64,000 nt of DNA. Origin: Adiantum capillus-veneris. Its lineage: Eukaryota; Streptophyta; Polypodiopsida; Polypodiales; Pteridaceae. The position numbers were made by a program, and so were the translations under genes. The notes beneath the pieces are model-generated. The model searched no databases and had not been told where the DNA came from. It saw only the letters and a program-made list of their open reading frames with translations. The stretch is taken from positions 16,658,478 to 16,722,477 of the forward strand of contig CM043961.1 in assembly GCA_014529385.2 (NCBI GenBank). Direction: 5' to 3'. Of the stretch, positions 11,654 to 23,649 are shown one piece after another; positions within the stretch are counted from its first letter, which is position 1; every line of letters starts with the position of its first letter.

Positions 11654-13412
11654 TGAGACAAATCTAATGCAAGAATTCAAGTACATGAAGCAAGATTGAT
11701 GTCTCTAAAGTATGTCTTTGAAATGATGCCTACACAATATTTGGCCCCCAAGTTGCTAAATGTGCAGAACATCAACAAAGAAGAAGTTTGGGAAGCTAAA
11801 GCAGGGTCATCATGTGCCTCCATGCCAACTTCAAAGGGTGCTCCAAGTGCAAGAAATGGAAATTCACTCGGATCTAAACAAAGTCCAGTTGATGAAATGA
11901 AGCAATTATGCTATGTTAATAGAGTGATGATATATTCCGCAATTGGTGACACCATATGAATCTGGCCAAAAACCCCACTATGAGAGGCGTGACCTTGCCA
12001 ATTCGTGCCACATCTATTAGTGGCGCTATGGATGATGAGCTCAATGGTGAAAGTATTGAGAAAAGCGATGAAGGAGGATGAGTAGGCAAACTTAGGGAGA
12101 GAAGAAGTGCCCAATTAGAAAGTGGTGACTGCCTCGATTTTAGGGAGATAATGGAATCCTTCGGCCGAGAATCTTGATAGTGCAAATAATGCGTTTTGAA
12201 TTTTGTGGATAGGATCCTTATGATGTGTATCATGGTTTTAAGACCTTGAAGATTGTGAGTCCATGCTTAGTTAGGGAAAGGAGTGTTAGAGTAGTTGGTG
12301 ATTTAATCAATAAGGCACGATCATCTCCAAAACTTACACACACACACACACACACAAATACACTGAGCTTTACAAAAAAAGGGTTTGCATTCTCTTGTAA
12401 TTTCAATGAATATAAATTTATGTAATGTAACAAAGATAAATCATGATAAGATTACATCAATGATTTTTTTAAATAAATATAAATAAATTATTAACTAACT
12501 TTTTTTTCAATATAAGTAAGAAACTTATACTTTAATGAGTTATTATATTAACAATAGTTTTATCCATTTAGTTTAATTATACAATATTTTAATATGAAAT
12601 TCTCTTTGAATTTTTTAAATAATGGTATGAGTTTCAAAATAAATATTTGGATGAATTATGCATTTTTTAGATCATTTTGTTTTGGTTTTTAAATTAAAAA
12701 AAGTGATGTGGTAGAGCTGAGGTGACCATGCATACATGAGATGGTCATCCATGTGGGGAGCTCATGTGACTAGTTAATAATGTGGATAGCATAGGTGGAA
12801 ATTTGAGGTGCAAAAGGGTGCCTTTCATTTACCATGTCAGATGATGACATGTCCAATTGGTGACATCAATTGATTAGATGGAGAAAAAATGTGGATGATG
12901 AGTTGGAGAGGTGATGTGGCACGCAAAGTGTCTTATGTAGTGGCAATTGATAATTGTGAAAAGAATGTGGTAGTAATTAAACAACACAGAAATCATGTGT
13001 GAGTGCGGGGTGGTAAGTGGGGATTGACTAAGGTTGTCAATCATGGACGAGTGGACCTGATTAGTTAGGTAACTATCCATTCTTTCGCACTAAAACGTTT
13101 AGAAACTTCTTCATTTGGAAGAGGAATCCACCAACGGCTGTACCCTCACATATATTAGGGGAAAAAAAGCGTTGGCTAAGGAAACCATAATCTAAATGAC
13201 GAAGTTATAGAGCCGGAATAAATTTTTATTTAGTCCTATTTCCATTGCCAGACAGGACTAGGTCTCTTTCTAGGGCTATAAACCTAAACCATTGTCAATG
13301 GTAAGGGTGAATTCCCTGGAATTTTTCTTGTTTAAGGACTCTCACTTGAGTAGACCTAGAGACCTGTCAATGGTCCTATCTCGTTTTTGGTATCGATGGG
13401 ATCGGGGATCTT
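11654..13412. other. non-coding AT-rich stretch
   Basis: No gene is recognisable. A (CA)n run of about 19 nt lies near 12337-12355. Frames of up to 105 codons (11916-12233) show no known motif. Confidence 0.5.
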
Positions 13413-14706
13413 ACATAAGTGTCCTGAGACACTAAAGTGTCCTGTTTTTCTACCATGTTTTGGCAATTTATTTGTCAAGCTAGAAAGAAGTTTTTTACAC
13501 CTTGCTTCTACCATAGATTGGTTATGAGGGAAAGAGAACACTGGATTTTTCTCCATATCAAAATACAATCTGTATGGAGAGAATTCTTGTAAGTTCTAAG
13601 ACATAAATTTTAGTAAAATTTCAAGCTGTTTTGCCAAATCATAAAATTATTATATCTTTTGTAGAGATTGCCTTTTTTATGTTTATAAAAGCCAAGTGTT
13701 AGCATTTAGTTTTACAAAACAATGGAATGCACTTCAAAGATAATTTTTCAAGTCACATGTAAGCTATAGACAAAATTTCATACTTGAGCATGTGTTGAAT
13801 AAGAGCATAATTTCGGTCTTCCAAAGGTCCCCTCATGAAATTAGTACTATTCTAGTGCAATTTGACAACTACAAATGACTTAGTATATATTTAAACCAAG
13901 AAACTACGTATTTTTTGGGCTCCCTAACTCAAGTAAATCTCGTTTCTTGAATTCTATCTTGAATTTTTTATCGTGAAAAAACTCTTAAAAATCTTGAGTT
14001 CTCCATAATAACATTGAAACCAAGGTTTTAAGCACCCCAATTGTGTATGTACCACGTACTTTGATACATTTCGTCGATCTACATGGAAAGTTTGATATTA
14101 TTTGAGGTTTTGAATGCTTATGTCTCAAGAATGAAAATATGAAAGTTTTCTCTTATGCAGATTTGAATATTTAAAATGATCTAATACTTATTGCATACCA
14201 AAGCCCTTCTACTTGCCACCTTGAGTGCTCAATGGAAAGGGCAAGCAATTTATCACTTTCTAAAACTCACAAATACATCAAAAACATATTTTTCTTTGTA
14301 TACAAAGATATGCTGGAAATGACCATATCAAACACATGGAACTTTCCATTATTTTATATACTTGAAAGTCAATTTTTTTGCACATGAAACTTTCAATTAT
14401 CTATAGAAAAATTGTGGAAGAGTCACCTAAAATTTTCTACAAGGTCGCTTCATTTTTTCTTGAGCTTATAAAGGCAATTTCTTCAAAGCGTCAATCGCAG
14501 TCTTACGAGGGTCAACTTGATGAGTATAGTTCTTGATCATGATACATTCTAAAATACAAGGTTATATTTTTAAAAGACCCTCTAGCTAACATATTTAAGC
14601 ATATCAATAGGGTTTTCTTAAATAAACCGTCTAATGCAAGTAGCATTTAATTTAAATTTGTTAAAAAAGGACACTTAAAGTGTCCTGTTTTGGTACCAAA
14701 CTAGTG
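13413..14706. mobile_element. TTAA-flanked non-autonomous element 3, one end lost
   Basis: The right end reads GGTACCAAACTAGTG followed by TTAA (14707-14710), the reverse complement of the left end of element 1. The interior matches element 1 in opposite orientation. The left end begins inside the subterminal motif (GTGTCCTGAG at about 13419) and lacks roughly 30 bp including CACTAG, so no target duplication can be read there. A palindromic GGACACTTAAAGTGTCC lies at about 14668-14684. No coding frame is present. Confidence 0.7.
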
Positions 14707-14710
14707 TTAA

Positions 14711-15934
14711 CCACCATCAATTTGCCCCACACAATATAGTTCTGAAATGCTGAGCATCGACCACTAGGGTGATCCAAAATCCAAATGGAATTGAGAGATG
14801 CCTTGATCCATGTAAACAATTTTGGGTGTCCCCCTGTCTTTCCTCCATAAAAGCAATGCAACCTCTATAATGTAGAAGTTGCCTTGCCCTATCATGCCTT
14901 TTATGCTCTTGAGCTAAGCATTCACCAATTTGACTAGAAAGAATTTACTTATAAAAGGTGTACAACCTGGAAGGATAATTAAGCCCTTTGGACCACGTGA
15001 GTTTCCTCCTCGCTATCTGCTTCTTGCATATACACTTCTAGATGAATGCCTGGTGGGTGGGTTTCATCATTGTAACTTTTTTCTTTTTTAGCCGACTCAT
15101 GAGTTTCCATGATGTTATCTATAGTTGCCAAACTTTTTGGAGAGGGAATATCCTCCATGTAGGCTTCATAGTAATTGTGAGAATTGTACCCTGAAGTAAA
15201 ATCCCTAGATTTGAATGTCTTCCTTGCAGCAGTGAAACCATCCCCATCCAAAATTCTTTTGCCCTTATCTCTAGTTTTGGGATTTATTGAGGATGAAGGC
15301 ACATTAATCCCAACACTAGGTTTAAACAATGGTCTCAAGTTGGGTGACTGTCTACCACCAAGTTTTTGTGCGTAAGTAGGTCATGCCTCCCCTTGTTTGC
15401 TACTAGGCATAGCCTCTTTCCCTTTGTCTCCTTTTGATATATTCTTCCTAGATATCTATTCTTGAGGAATCATGTTTGTACTACCCAGGTAAGATGGAAT
15501 AAGTTGAGCAGCTGCAGTGAATGTAGAGCGATTTTGAAAAGTGCCCCTAAGGTTCCACAATGATAGCATGATCCAACAAAATTACCTCATTTCAGGTAAA
15601 TCTAGTCTCCTCACACTTTCAACTTCAATTTCAATGGTGTTGGGGAATCTTGGGTTTGTTTGCTAGATGATGCAAGCTTTGTTTTGGTTAGGATAGTGAA
15701 TGGTAGGGGTAGAAAATACCTCTCTAGTGTTGTAGCTAGCTCTCCAAATCAAGGCCAAAGAAAGGTAGGGAGATCAACACACTCGACCCATACATGACAT
15801 TTAGTCCAAAGCTCATCCTTGATGATCTTGATAGGTTTCCAGGGGATAATGTGGACTCTTTGGCCACAAACCACAACAGTGGATGCTATGAGGAAGGAAA
15901 TCTTGTCCGTAGGCTTTAAGAACAGGACCTCAAC
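14711..15934 (-). pseudogene. LINE ORF1 remnant (DUF4283-like)
   Basis: Between about 15900 and 15740 the minus strand reads DKISFLIASTVVVCGQRVHI, then PWKPI, VWVECVDLP and FLW. This resembles the DUF4283 domain in ORF1 of plant L1-type LINEs, where G...PW.P and VWV..LP..LW are conserved. A Ser/Lys-rich frame of 119 codons at 14979-15338 could be the ORF1 tail. Several stops and the abrupt junction with copy E at about 15934 mark it as a remnant. ORF1 proteins bind LINE RNA. The stretch nearest element 3 (14711-14978) may belong to it but is not recognisable. Confidence 0.5.
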
Positions 15935-18900
15935 AGGACTTCCAATGAGCCTAAGGGAAGGACAATGCCCAAAAGTCTCCTGAGGGTAACTCCAAAAAAC
16001 CTAAAGAGAAGGGAGTTTACAAAGGTAAGAACAAACTCTCTCCTGAAGATCTTGAATGTTATCGTAAGGATAACCGATGTTTCAAGTGCGGTGAGCAAGG
16101 GCATGCGTACCGTGCTTGTCCCCAAAAGAACAACGGCCAAGATCCTCCTAGAGCTTCCTTGGTTGAAATCCAAGAGGAGGAGACTCACCAAACTCACCAC
16201 AAAGGATCTCCTCTATGCCATGCTTGGGGAAAGGTAAGAGAACATGATGCTTTTATTCTCTTTGACCCTGGTTCTACTCACAATTTTATATCTATAGAGT
16301 TGGCCACCAAGCTAGGCATACAAGCCTATGAGATGGGAGATGTCCTACCCGCAGACAGTGCTTTCAAGGAGCAAGAAGCTTCACTCACTCCCTTAATCGG
16401 GAAATTGAGGCTTCATGTTCAAAGCTATGTGGACAAAGAGGACTTCTTTATCTCTCCTCTCAAGCATGAGGATGTAATCCTAGGGGTACCATGGTTTGAT
16501 CGCGTGGCTACCAATGTTAAATTTCCTGAAAGGAGAATCTCCTTTATGTTCAGGGAAACAGACATGTATATAGATGCTAAGGAAATGGGTAACACTATCC
16601 CCATTGTACATACACTAGCTTTCAACAAGTCAATAAAGAGCTCTATTTCTGTGTACATGATTTTTGTTAAAGATTCTCAAAATGAACCTAATGTTTTAGC
16701 AAAAGAAAATAAAAGCAACCAAAAGGAATTAGAGTTATCCAATTTTCTCAAGGGGTTTCAAGATATTTTTATTGACGACATCCCTTGTGAGCTAACTCCT
16801 AAACGAGGTAATGATGACCATGCAATTGAACTTCTTCCAGGAAGTTCACCGCCTAACAAACCTCCTTATAGAGTTTCTCAAGCTCAACAAGAGGAGATTA
16901 TGTGGCAAGTGCATGAGTTAGTTGAGAAAGGCATGGTTAGGCCTAGCTCATCTCCATTTTTCTCACCTGTGCTATTAGTGCAAAATAAAGACGGCACATA
17001 TCGTATGTGTGTCGACTATAGAGCTCTGAATAGGATCACTATCAAGAATAGGTTTCCCGTTCCATGGGTAGAAGACCTTTTTGATAAGCTACAAGGATCG
17101 ACCTACTTCAGTAGGATTGACCTAAAAAGTGGCTATCATCAAATAAGGATAGTTGATCAAGAGATTGTAAAGACCGCATTTCGCACCACATTTTGTCTTT
17201 ACGAATACATTGTCATGCCTTTTGGCTTGACCAATGCACCAGCCACATTCAACCGCTTGATGGAGAAGCTGTTCAGGCCTCATCGAACCTTCACTGGAGT
17301 GTTCTTTTATGATATTATCATCTACTCTAATTCATTAGACAAACACAAGCAACACCTCCAGGTAATATTTCAAGTTTTAAGAGAGAATAAACTTTATGTT
17401 AATCGAAAGAAAAGTGAATTTTTCTTGCAAGAGATTCAGTATTTAGGTCACATTATCTCTCAAGATGGCATCCAAATGGATCCATCCAAGTTAGAGGTAA
17501 TAAAAGGATGGCCTAAACCAAGGAATCCTCATGAACTAAGAAGCTTTATAGGTATGTGTGCATACTATAGATGCTTCATAGAAAAGTTCTCACAAATTGC
17601 GGGACCATTACATGACCTAACAAAGAAAAGCGTTAGGTATACATGGTCTGCTAAGGAGAACAGTGCTTTCGAAAATCTTAAAGAAAAGCTTATCTCTCAA
17701 ACTATGCTTACACTACAGAATCTCTCAAAACCATTTGAGGTCCAATGTGATGCTTGTGGTGACTGCCTTGGAGTTGTTTTGCTTCAAGAAGGGCACGCCA
17801 TAGGCTATGAGAGTCAAAGGCTCGACCTTGTTGAGCAAGCTCTAGGCATATACGAAAAGGAACTCCTTGCAGTTCTACATGCCTTAGACTCATGGAAGCA
17901 CTATTTATTGGGGACTCCTTTCATTCTGCGAACGGATCACCAACGTCTTAAGTACTTCATGACACAGACCAAGCTCTCCGACAAACAAATGAGGTGGGCA
18001 AAATTCCTTTCGCAATTTCATTTTCATATTGCTCACATTGCTGGCAAGCATAATCAAGTAGCTGATGCACTCTCAAGACGACCGAGAGTGAATGCGGTTT
18101 CCATAGCAACTCACAATGATCTATCTTCAATGATAGATGAGTACGCTATTGATCCCAATTTTAGAGATGTGATTTCAGCCCTTGCATTAGGGAAGAAAGA
18201 AGAACCATTTACTTTACAATATGGTTATATTCTCTATTGCAATAGACTATGCGTTACTAAATCACTATGTGAGAAAGTAATGTATGAATCTCATGTTCCA
18301 CCTTATGTGGGGCATAGAGGGATTCAGTCTACCTTAAAGGGAATTGAAACATATTTCTATTGGCCTACCATGAAAGTGAACATACAAGAGTATGTTTCTA
18401 AATGAGTGGTATGCCAAAAGACAAAATTTGATAGAGGGAAGCAACTTGGATTTCTTCAACCCTTGCCAATCCCTAATTCACCATGGGAGAGCATATCCAT
18501 GGATTTTATCTTTGGATTGCCTAAGTCTATCCATGGGAATACGGGAATATGGACGATAGTAGACAGGTTCAGTAAACAAGCTCATTTTATACTTGTCAAA
18601 AAGACTATCAAAGCCCATCAAATGGCAACCCTCTTCATTTCACAAATTTTCAAGTACCATGGCTTGCCAATGTCCATAGTGTCAGATAGAGATCCTAGAA
18701 TGACCAGTAATTTCTAGAAGGGTCTCTTTGAGAATTTAGGGACAAGGCTAAACTTCTCTTCGGCCTATCATCCACAAACGGATGGCCAAAGTGAAATAGC
18801 TAACCTAACAATTCTCGATCTATTAAAATCCTATGTAACGGAAGTAGATCAAAGATCCCAATGGGAGAAGTACTTACCCTTAGTAGAGTATGCTTACAAT

Positions 18901-19581
18901 AACACTGTACATACTTCCACGGGAAAAGCACCTTTCGAGGTAATTGAGGGGAGATCAAAAAGTCCCTTGCTACTTAAGGTACATGGGAAGATCTTCGCTG
19001 CAGATGAGTATAGCCGAGACCTACAAGAATCTTTTCAAAAGATTAAGGATGCTATCTCTATCTCACAGCAAAGGCAAAAGGCTACTGCTGACAAGCACAG
19101 AAGAGCCCAAGCCTTTAAAGAAAATGATTGGGTCTTATTAAAGTTTCCCAAGGCTCGATTAAGGCACACGACGGGCAAGAATCCTACGGGACAGCAAAAG
19201 TACTACGCTAAACTAGCAAAAAGGTACTATGGTCCCTTCCAGATTCTTAGGCCAATCAATGAGATGGCCTATCAACGCAAGTTGCCCAATCATTGGCTCA
19301 TACACAATGCTTTTCATGTGAGCCTATTAAAGCCTTACAAAGGAGAGCCACCTCAAGAACCAACTATTGAAGACCAACCGGAGATCGAGGACCAAGAGGA
19401 GGTGCTACAGCCCGAGTCCATTCTTCGACATGAAGACAAGGTATTAAGAGGCGGTAAGACTATCCGACAATATCTTATTAAGTTTAAGAATTATCCTTTT
19501 GAAGATGCTAGCTGGATGCAAGGCATACAATTAAAGGATAACCTAAACCTTGTCAATGCATACAATGCTTCCCAAGAGTAA
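15935..19581 (+). pseudogene. gag-pol of copy E, inactive
   Basis: The zinc knuckle CFKCGEQGHAYRAC lies near 16079-16120. The long frame from 16159 gives protease (DPGSTHNFIS), RT (RIDLKSGYHQI, MPFGLTNAPATF), RNase H (LRTDHQRLKYF) and the integrase HHCC start. A stop at about 18403 replaces the Cys of K-C-V-V-C in copy A; another near 18716 replaces the Trp of NFWKG. The last frame, 18967-19581, ends in the chromodomain (YLIKFKNYPFEDASW). The RT box, FFDDI in copy A, reads FFYDI here: the first catalytic Asp is Tyr. So it is dead both by stops and by loss of the active site. Confidence 0.9.
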
Positions 19582-19923
19582 GCAAATGTACAAAATGCTA
19601 AAAATGAACAAATTTTTTGTCTTATAAGACTCTCTTTTTCTTTAGTGTGCACAAAAATGAAGTAGTATGCATGCTTAGATCAAGTTTGCGGAGACGACGT
19701 CTCCCAAACACCAAGTAGAGCTTGTCACTCTACTATGGAAGACTGATAGGACTAATGTGCAGAGATGCTTGCAGCAGCCTCATGCTCTCAAGCACCAAAT
19801 GGACTAGTCATCCATTGTGGAATGATGTCGTAGGGTAACATAGGGATCCTCTACCCGCTAAGAAAAGGACTCATGAATATGCTTTATCTTCTCTACAGCA
19901 TAGTCAAGGACGACTATGATTTC

Positions 19924-19936
19924 AAGAGAGAGGTAA
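19924..19936 (+). other. polypurine tract of copy E
   Basis: AAGAGAGAGG followed by TAA sits directly before the LTR start TGTCATAATAATC. This is the expected plus-strand primer site and is identical to that of copy A. Confidence 0.7.
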
Positions 19937-21488
19937 TGTCATAATAATCAATATCTAATTCTCCTAAATGATTTTCTCATGTTAAACTGATCATTTAATA
20001 TGGGGAAGTTCCAGGGGAGAAAAAGCTAGAATATTGGCTAAGCTAGCAAACCGGCTACAATAGGGATCCAAAGGGGGGGCCATCTGCAAAAGATCCATGT
20101 GCAACAATGGGCTAAAAAGACCCTAAGGTTCAGCCCATTAAGACTTCCAAAATGTTAAGGTTCCAAAAATTCAAAGGTTGTGTCCAAAGGTCAACCCTAG
20201 GGGAAATTGGATGCTTTGTGTGTGACCAAAAAGTCTTTTCAAATCCCTACATAGGAGGGGGCGAGCCTTGGAAGTAGGGGATGAGAGAGAAATCCACACA
20301 CACACACACAAGCCCCCTTTACACAAAGAGAATGAGGGACACATGTCAGCTCCCTCGGCCAGATGCCCACAAGGTGTACCCAATTCCTATTGGATGGCCT
20401 TGGAGGTGGACCAATGAGAATTAGGCTAGAGTAAATCTAGTTTAATTAATTTAAAAACACTTAAATGAGAATTAAGTCCCCTAGAAGACTATTGGACAGT
20501 CTCCCAAGGGGTCCAATGAGCATTCAGCAGCCCAATGGCTTGCCTGATTCCTATTGGCCAGGAGGCAAAGGGATCCAATGGGAGTTTAGTTTAATTATTA
20601 AATTACGTAAAGCTCTCACAAAAGGGGAAAGGGGGACACATGTCAGAAGGCTATCACTTATGCTGCTTAATTGTCATTGGCTTGACTTGGGGAGCGCCAA
20701 TGAGGGTTGAGCAAGAGCAAATAGCAAGAGGGCTCGCCCAAGAGAGAGAGGGGGGCTGATTTTTGCAAGGCATTATCACACACACTCTCACACAGTCTAT
20801 GGAGAAGTAAATAAGACTATCTCTTCCCAAGCTTTAATGGAGAACTCATCACCTACTCCAAGCTTGTGAGATAGAAGCCTACATCGACACACTCTTGGCA
20901 TGTGGATGCAAATCCAACCAAGAGCCAAACTTCAATGCATGATCATCTCCTCTACCATGCTAATTACTAAGCTAATCTATGCTAATATGAGTGATTATGT
21001 GACGATATGTACATCTTTCTCGTAAGATACTCCTTCTTACTCTCAATCTACTCTCATACCCTGCTAGCTCTCACCATCTTCGAAGGTGTGTGAGGTCTTG
21101 GGTCTGAGAACGGGGATAATTGATGTTGTGTTTGGTAAGTGTTTTGCTTAGTGCATGAAGCTTTCATCTTCATTGCACTAGCTAGTCTTGAAGGAACACA
21201 AAGAATTGTATTGTACAATGTCTCTCTTGATGGGAGAAACCTTAATACAAAGCCTTTTGGAGGGGGGACCAGCTCCATGCAAATCCGGTCCTCAACTGTT
21301 GTCAATAGCTTAATTTCTCTCTCTTTTGAAAGTATTGTTGATGCTATCTAACTAGGTGTTATGCTTTTTGTTGCTCTCTCCACCCAAGCACTCTTGTAAT
21401 TCTCATTAGGAATCTATTCTAATGAAATGCCCACTATGTTCATGCTAATTTCCGCTACACACAAGTTATTAGGCCATTAAATGTTACA
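19937..21488 (+). repeat. 3' LTR of copy E
   Basis: The 1552-bp LTR runs from TGTCATAATAATC to ATGTTACA and matches the 1592-bp LTRs of copy A throughout. It contains four ATTGG-N16/17-CCAAT modules at 20389-20415, 20491-20517, 20553-20579 and 20676-20701. Confidence 0.85.
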
Positions 21489-22002
21489 TCAAGCCTGCAG
21501 ACCATGCTACGAAGGTGGATTGTTTTTCAAACCTCACAATTTTTAAGCGTCTGTCATCGATTTTAACTATATTAAAGAAGTTATAATTGCATCGTTGAGC
21601 CTATCTTTAATTGCCCCAGTCACCACGCCTGCAAAATTATTCTACCTTCAAGTCGGCCCAGGGTATAGGCCCTTGGATTTATTACACCCCAAGTCCCCAA
21701 GTCAAAAGGTTTCCTTTGCGATCTAGTTAGGCCATGCGTTAAATTAGGTCTCATCTAGGTGGTGGTAGTTAGCCCACTAACTTAATCAATTACTCAAGTT
21801 AGCCTAACTAGAAGAACTAACTTGACTAACAATTAGTTCCAATTTCAATTTTAGGCTCATGTGCCCATATCATAGTGTATTTTTCAAGAAAAACCAAATT
21901 CAAGCATATATAGGCATGGAGTGTTTATCATAGTGAAAGTGTAGAGAGAAAGAGAGACAGAGAGAAACTCAAATAGAGAGAGAGAGAGAGAGAGAGAGAG
22001 AA
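21489..22002. repeat. dispersed repeat also found at 29687-29800
   Basis: The first ~45 bases (TCAAGCCTGCAGACCATGCT onward) match 29687-29733. The stretch at about 21893-21955 (TTCAAGCATATATAGGCATG onward) matches the continuation at 29735-29800. About 350 bases in between are present only here. The copy E LTR abuts the repeat directly, so its 5' part is missing here. Confidence 0.55.
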
Positions 22003-22235
22003 GTATTGTTGCATTATTGCCAATTTTCCGAATGGCACATGGGGATGTGTTAAAGGTACTTAAAAATACGTCAGCATGCCATACAAACACATCTTGAGAA
22101 TTTATGAGAGAGAGAGAGAGAGAGAGAAGTATGGTTGCATCATTGCCAATTGTCCAAATGGCACGCGGCGAAGTCTCAAAGACACTCAAAAATATGCCAT
22201 CGCACCATTCAGCCACATCCTAAAAGCTATGAAAG

Positions 22236-22236
<1 letters not shown>
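22003..22236. repeat. two ~100-bp repeat units next to (GA)n
   Basis: Two diverged units (about 22008-22098 and 22133-22236) share GCAT(C/T)ATTGCCAATT, GAATGGCAC or AAATGGCAC, and a CACATC end. Each borders a (GA)n run. Two further units are at 28874-28962 and 28968-29049. Confidence 0.55.
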
Positions 22237-22464
<228 letters not shown>

Positions 22465-22574
22465 CAACCACTTTGTGAGGGGGGGGCACCACCAAGTGGT
22501 GACCCACCCCTACACCAAGTTGTTAGAGGTGCAACCGTTGAATGATAGTGTCAGTGTTTGCCATAGCTCTAGGC

Positions 22575-23135
22575 CAGTAAATCTTTTGACCGTTAAGACA
22601 TTTTCTTCACAAATGGTGAAAAAAAACTTCTAGAAAGAGATTTAAGCAAGATGTGATGATTGATGTACCTTGCAACACGATATAGTTAGATGCATCTAAA
22701 ATCCATCTAAATTTGTGCTTATGTATTTTGTAAGTTGTAAAGAGGATAGGATTTTTTTTACCATTAACCTCTAATCCAAAGTGATGCAGTGCTCCTTGAA
22801 GAAATCCAATTACCTCATTGGTAGTCATGTCTGTCATAATAAATTTTGTTCCATCAAGTCGTCCCAGAGAAGTAGTTTTTTCTAGCTATTTGCAAATGAT
22901 AGTAGGTATGTGTGGTGCTTTATCTAATCCAACAATGAACCAGTCTTGTTTCAAGTTAAAAAGAATTTGTGAAACACAGGGTGAGAGCCATGAAGTCTCA
23001 TTACTCAACCAAGTTGGTGGCATCACTCTAATGCAATTCCGAAAGTGTGAATCAAGTAGTGGTTGAGTGGGGATATAGTTCAACCCACAACTAAGCAATT
23101 CCTTCATCTCATTATCAAAAACAATATTCAAACTT
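22575..23135 (-). pseudogene. reverse-transcriptase-like remnant of uncertain class
   Basis: Two adjoining minus-strand frames (22886-23131, then 22607-22837) appear to be one protein broken by a stop near 22886. The first holds ILFNLKQDWFIVGLDKAPH and then CK. The second holds YKIHKHKFRWILDAS. A D-K-A/G motif followed by K-(I/L/M)-H-K-x-x-(F/W)-R occurs at the start of the RT fingers in Penelope-like and some other non-LTR elements. I infer an RT remnant; the catalytic aspartates would lie downstream and are not visible. The class is unproven, and a host gene fragment is not excluded. Confidence 0.4.
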
Positions 23136-23420
23136 TTAGTGCATACATGCCATCCAAGATAATCAAAGTCTTTACAAAATTGCCTAAATTCATAGCACTA
23201 TCATTTTTATCACAAGAAGGGAGGCAGGTGAGAGAGTTTGGGTTGAAAGGTCAAGTCTAGCAGGTACCAAGGCCATCTGAGGCTAGCAACTACATAGGGT
23301 AAGTAAATCTAAAAGGGAGTCCATCCTTAAACCAACCTAAATAGAGTCATAATGGTTGTGTGGCATCCCCCCATCCAAGGAATATAAAAATATAAACTAG
23401 ATATCTATCGAAGAGGTATT

Positions 23421-23649
23421 TGTTGGAATTAGGGTTGCAAAGAAACACACACAGCTTGGAGAAGACGAAGGAAGCTCAAGGCACACAATAGAGAGTGTGT
23501 TACTTAGTGTGCAATGAAAAGATAGATAGCCCTAGAGTGATGGGCGTATATACAATGCACGGGGGAAAAAACCTCCTAAAGAGGGAAAACGTATGCCGCG
23601 GCGGTCCTAGTTTGTTCACACACATCACTACCACATGTATATGGTAACA
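23421..23649 (-). repeat. 3' LTR of copia element F
   Basis: TGTTGGAATTAGGG to GGTAACA, 229 bp. In the coding direction it is preceded by the purine-rich CCAGGGGGGATT (about 23650-23661). The pol frame runs a little way into it before its stop at 23628. Confidence 0.9.

Larger units (their letters stand above)
15935..21488 (+). mobile_element. Ty3/gypsy chromovirus copy E, 5'-truncated, with 3' LTR
   Basis: It has gag zinc knuckle, protease, RT, RNase H, integrase and chromodomain in order, followed by a polypurine tract and one LTR. It lacks the 5' LTR and most of gag, and begins abruptly against LINE ORF1-like sequence. It is the same family as copy A, on the opposite strand. No target duplication can be read because the 5' end is lost. 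Confidence 0.9.
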
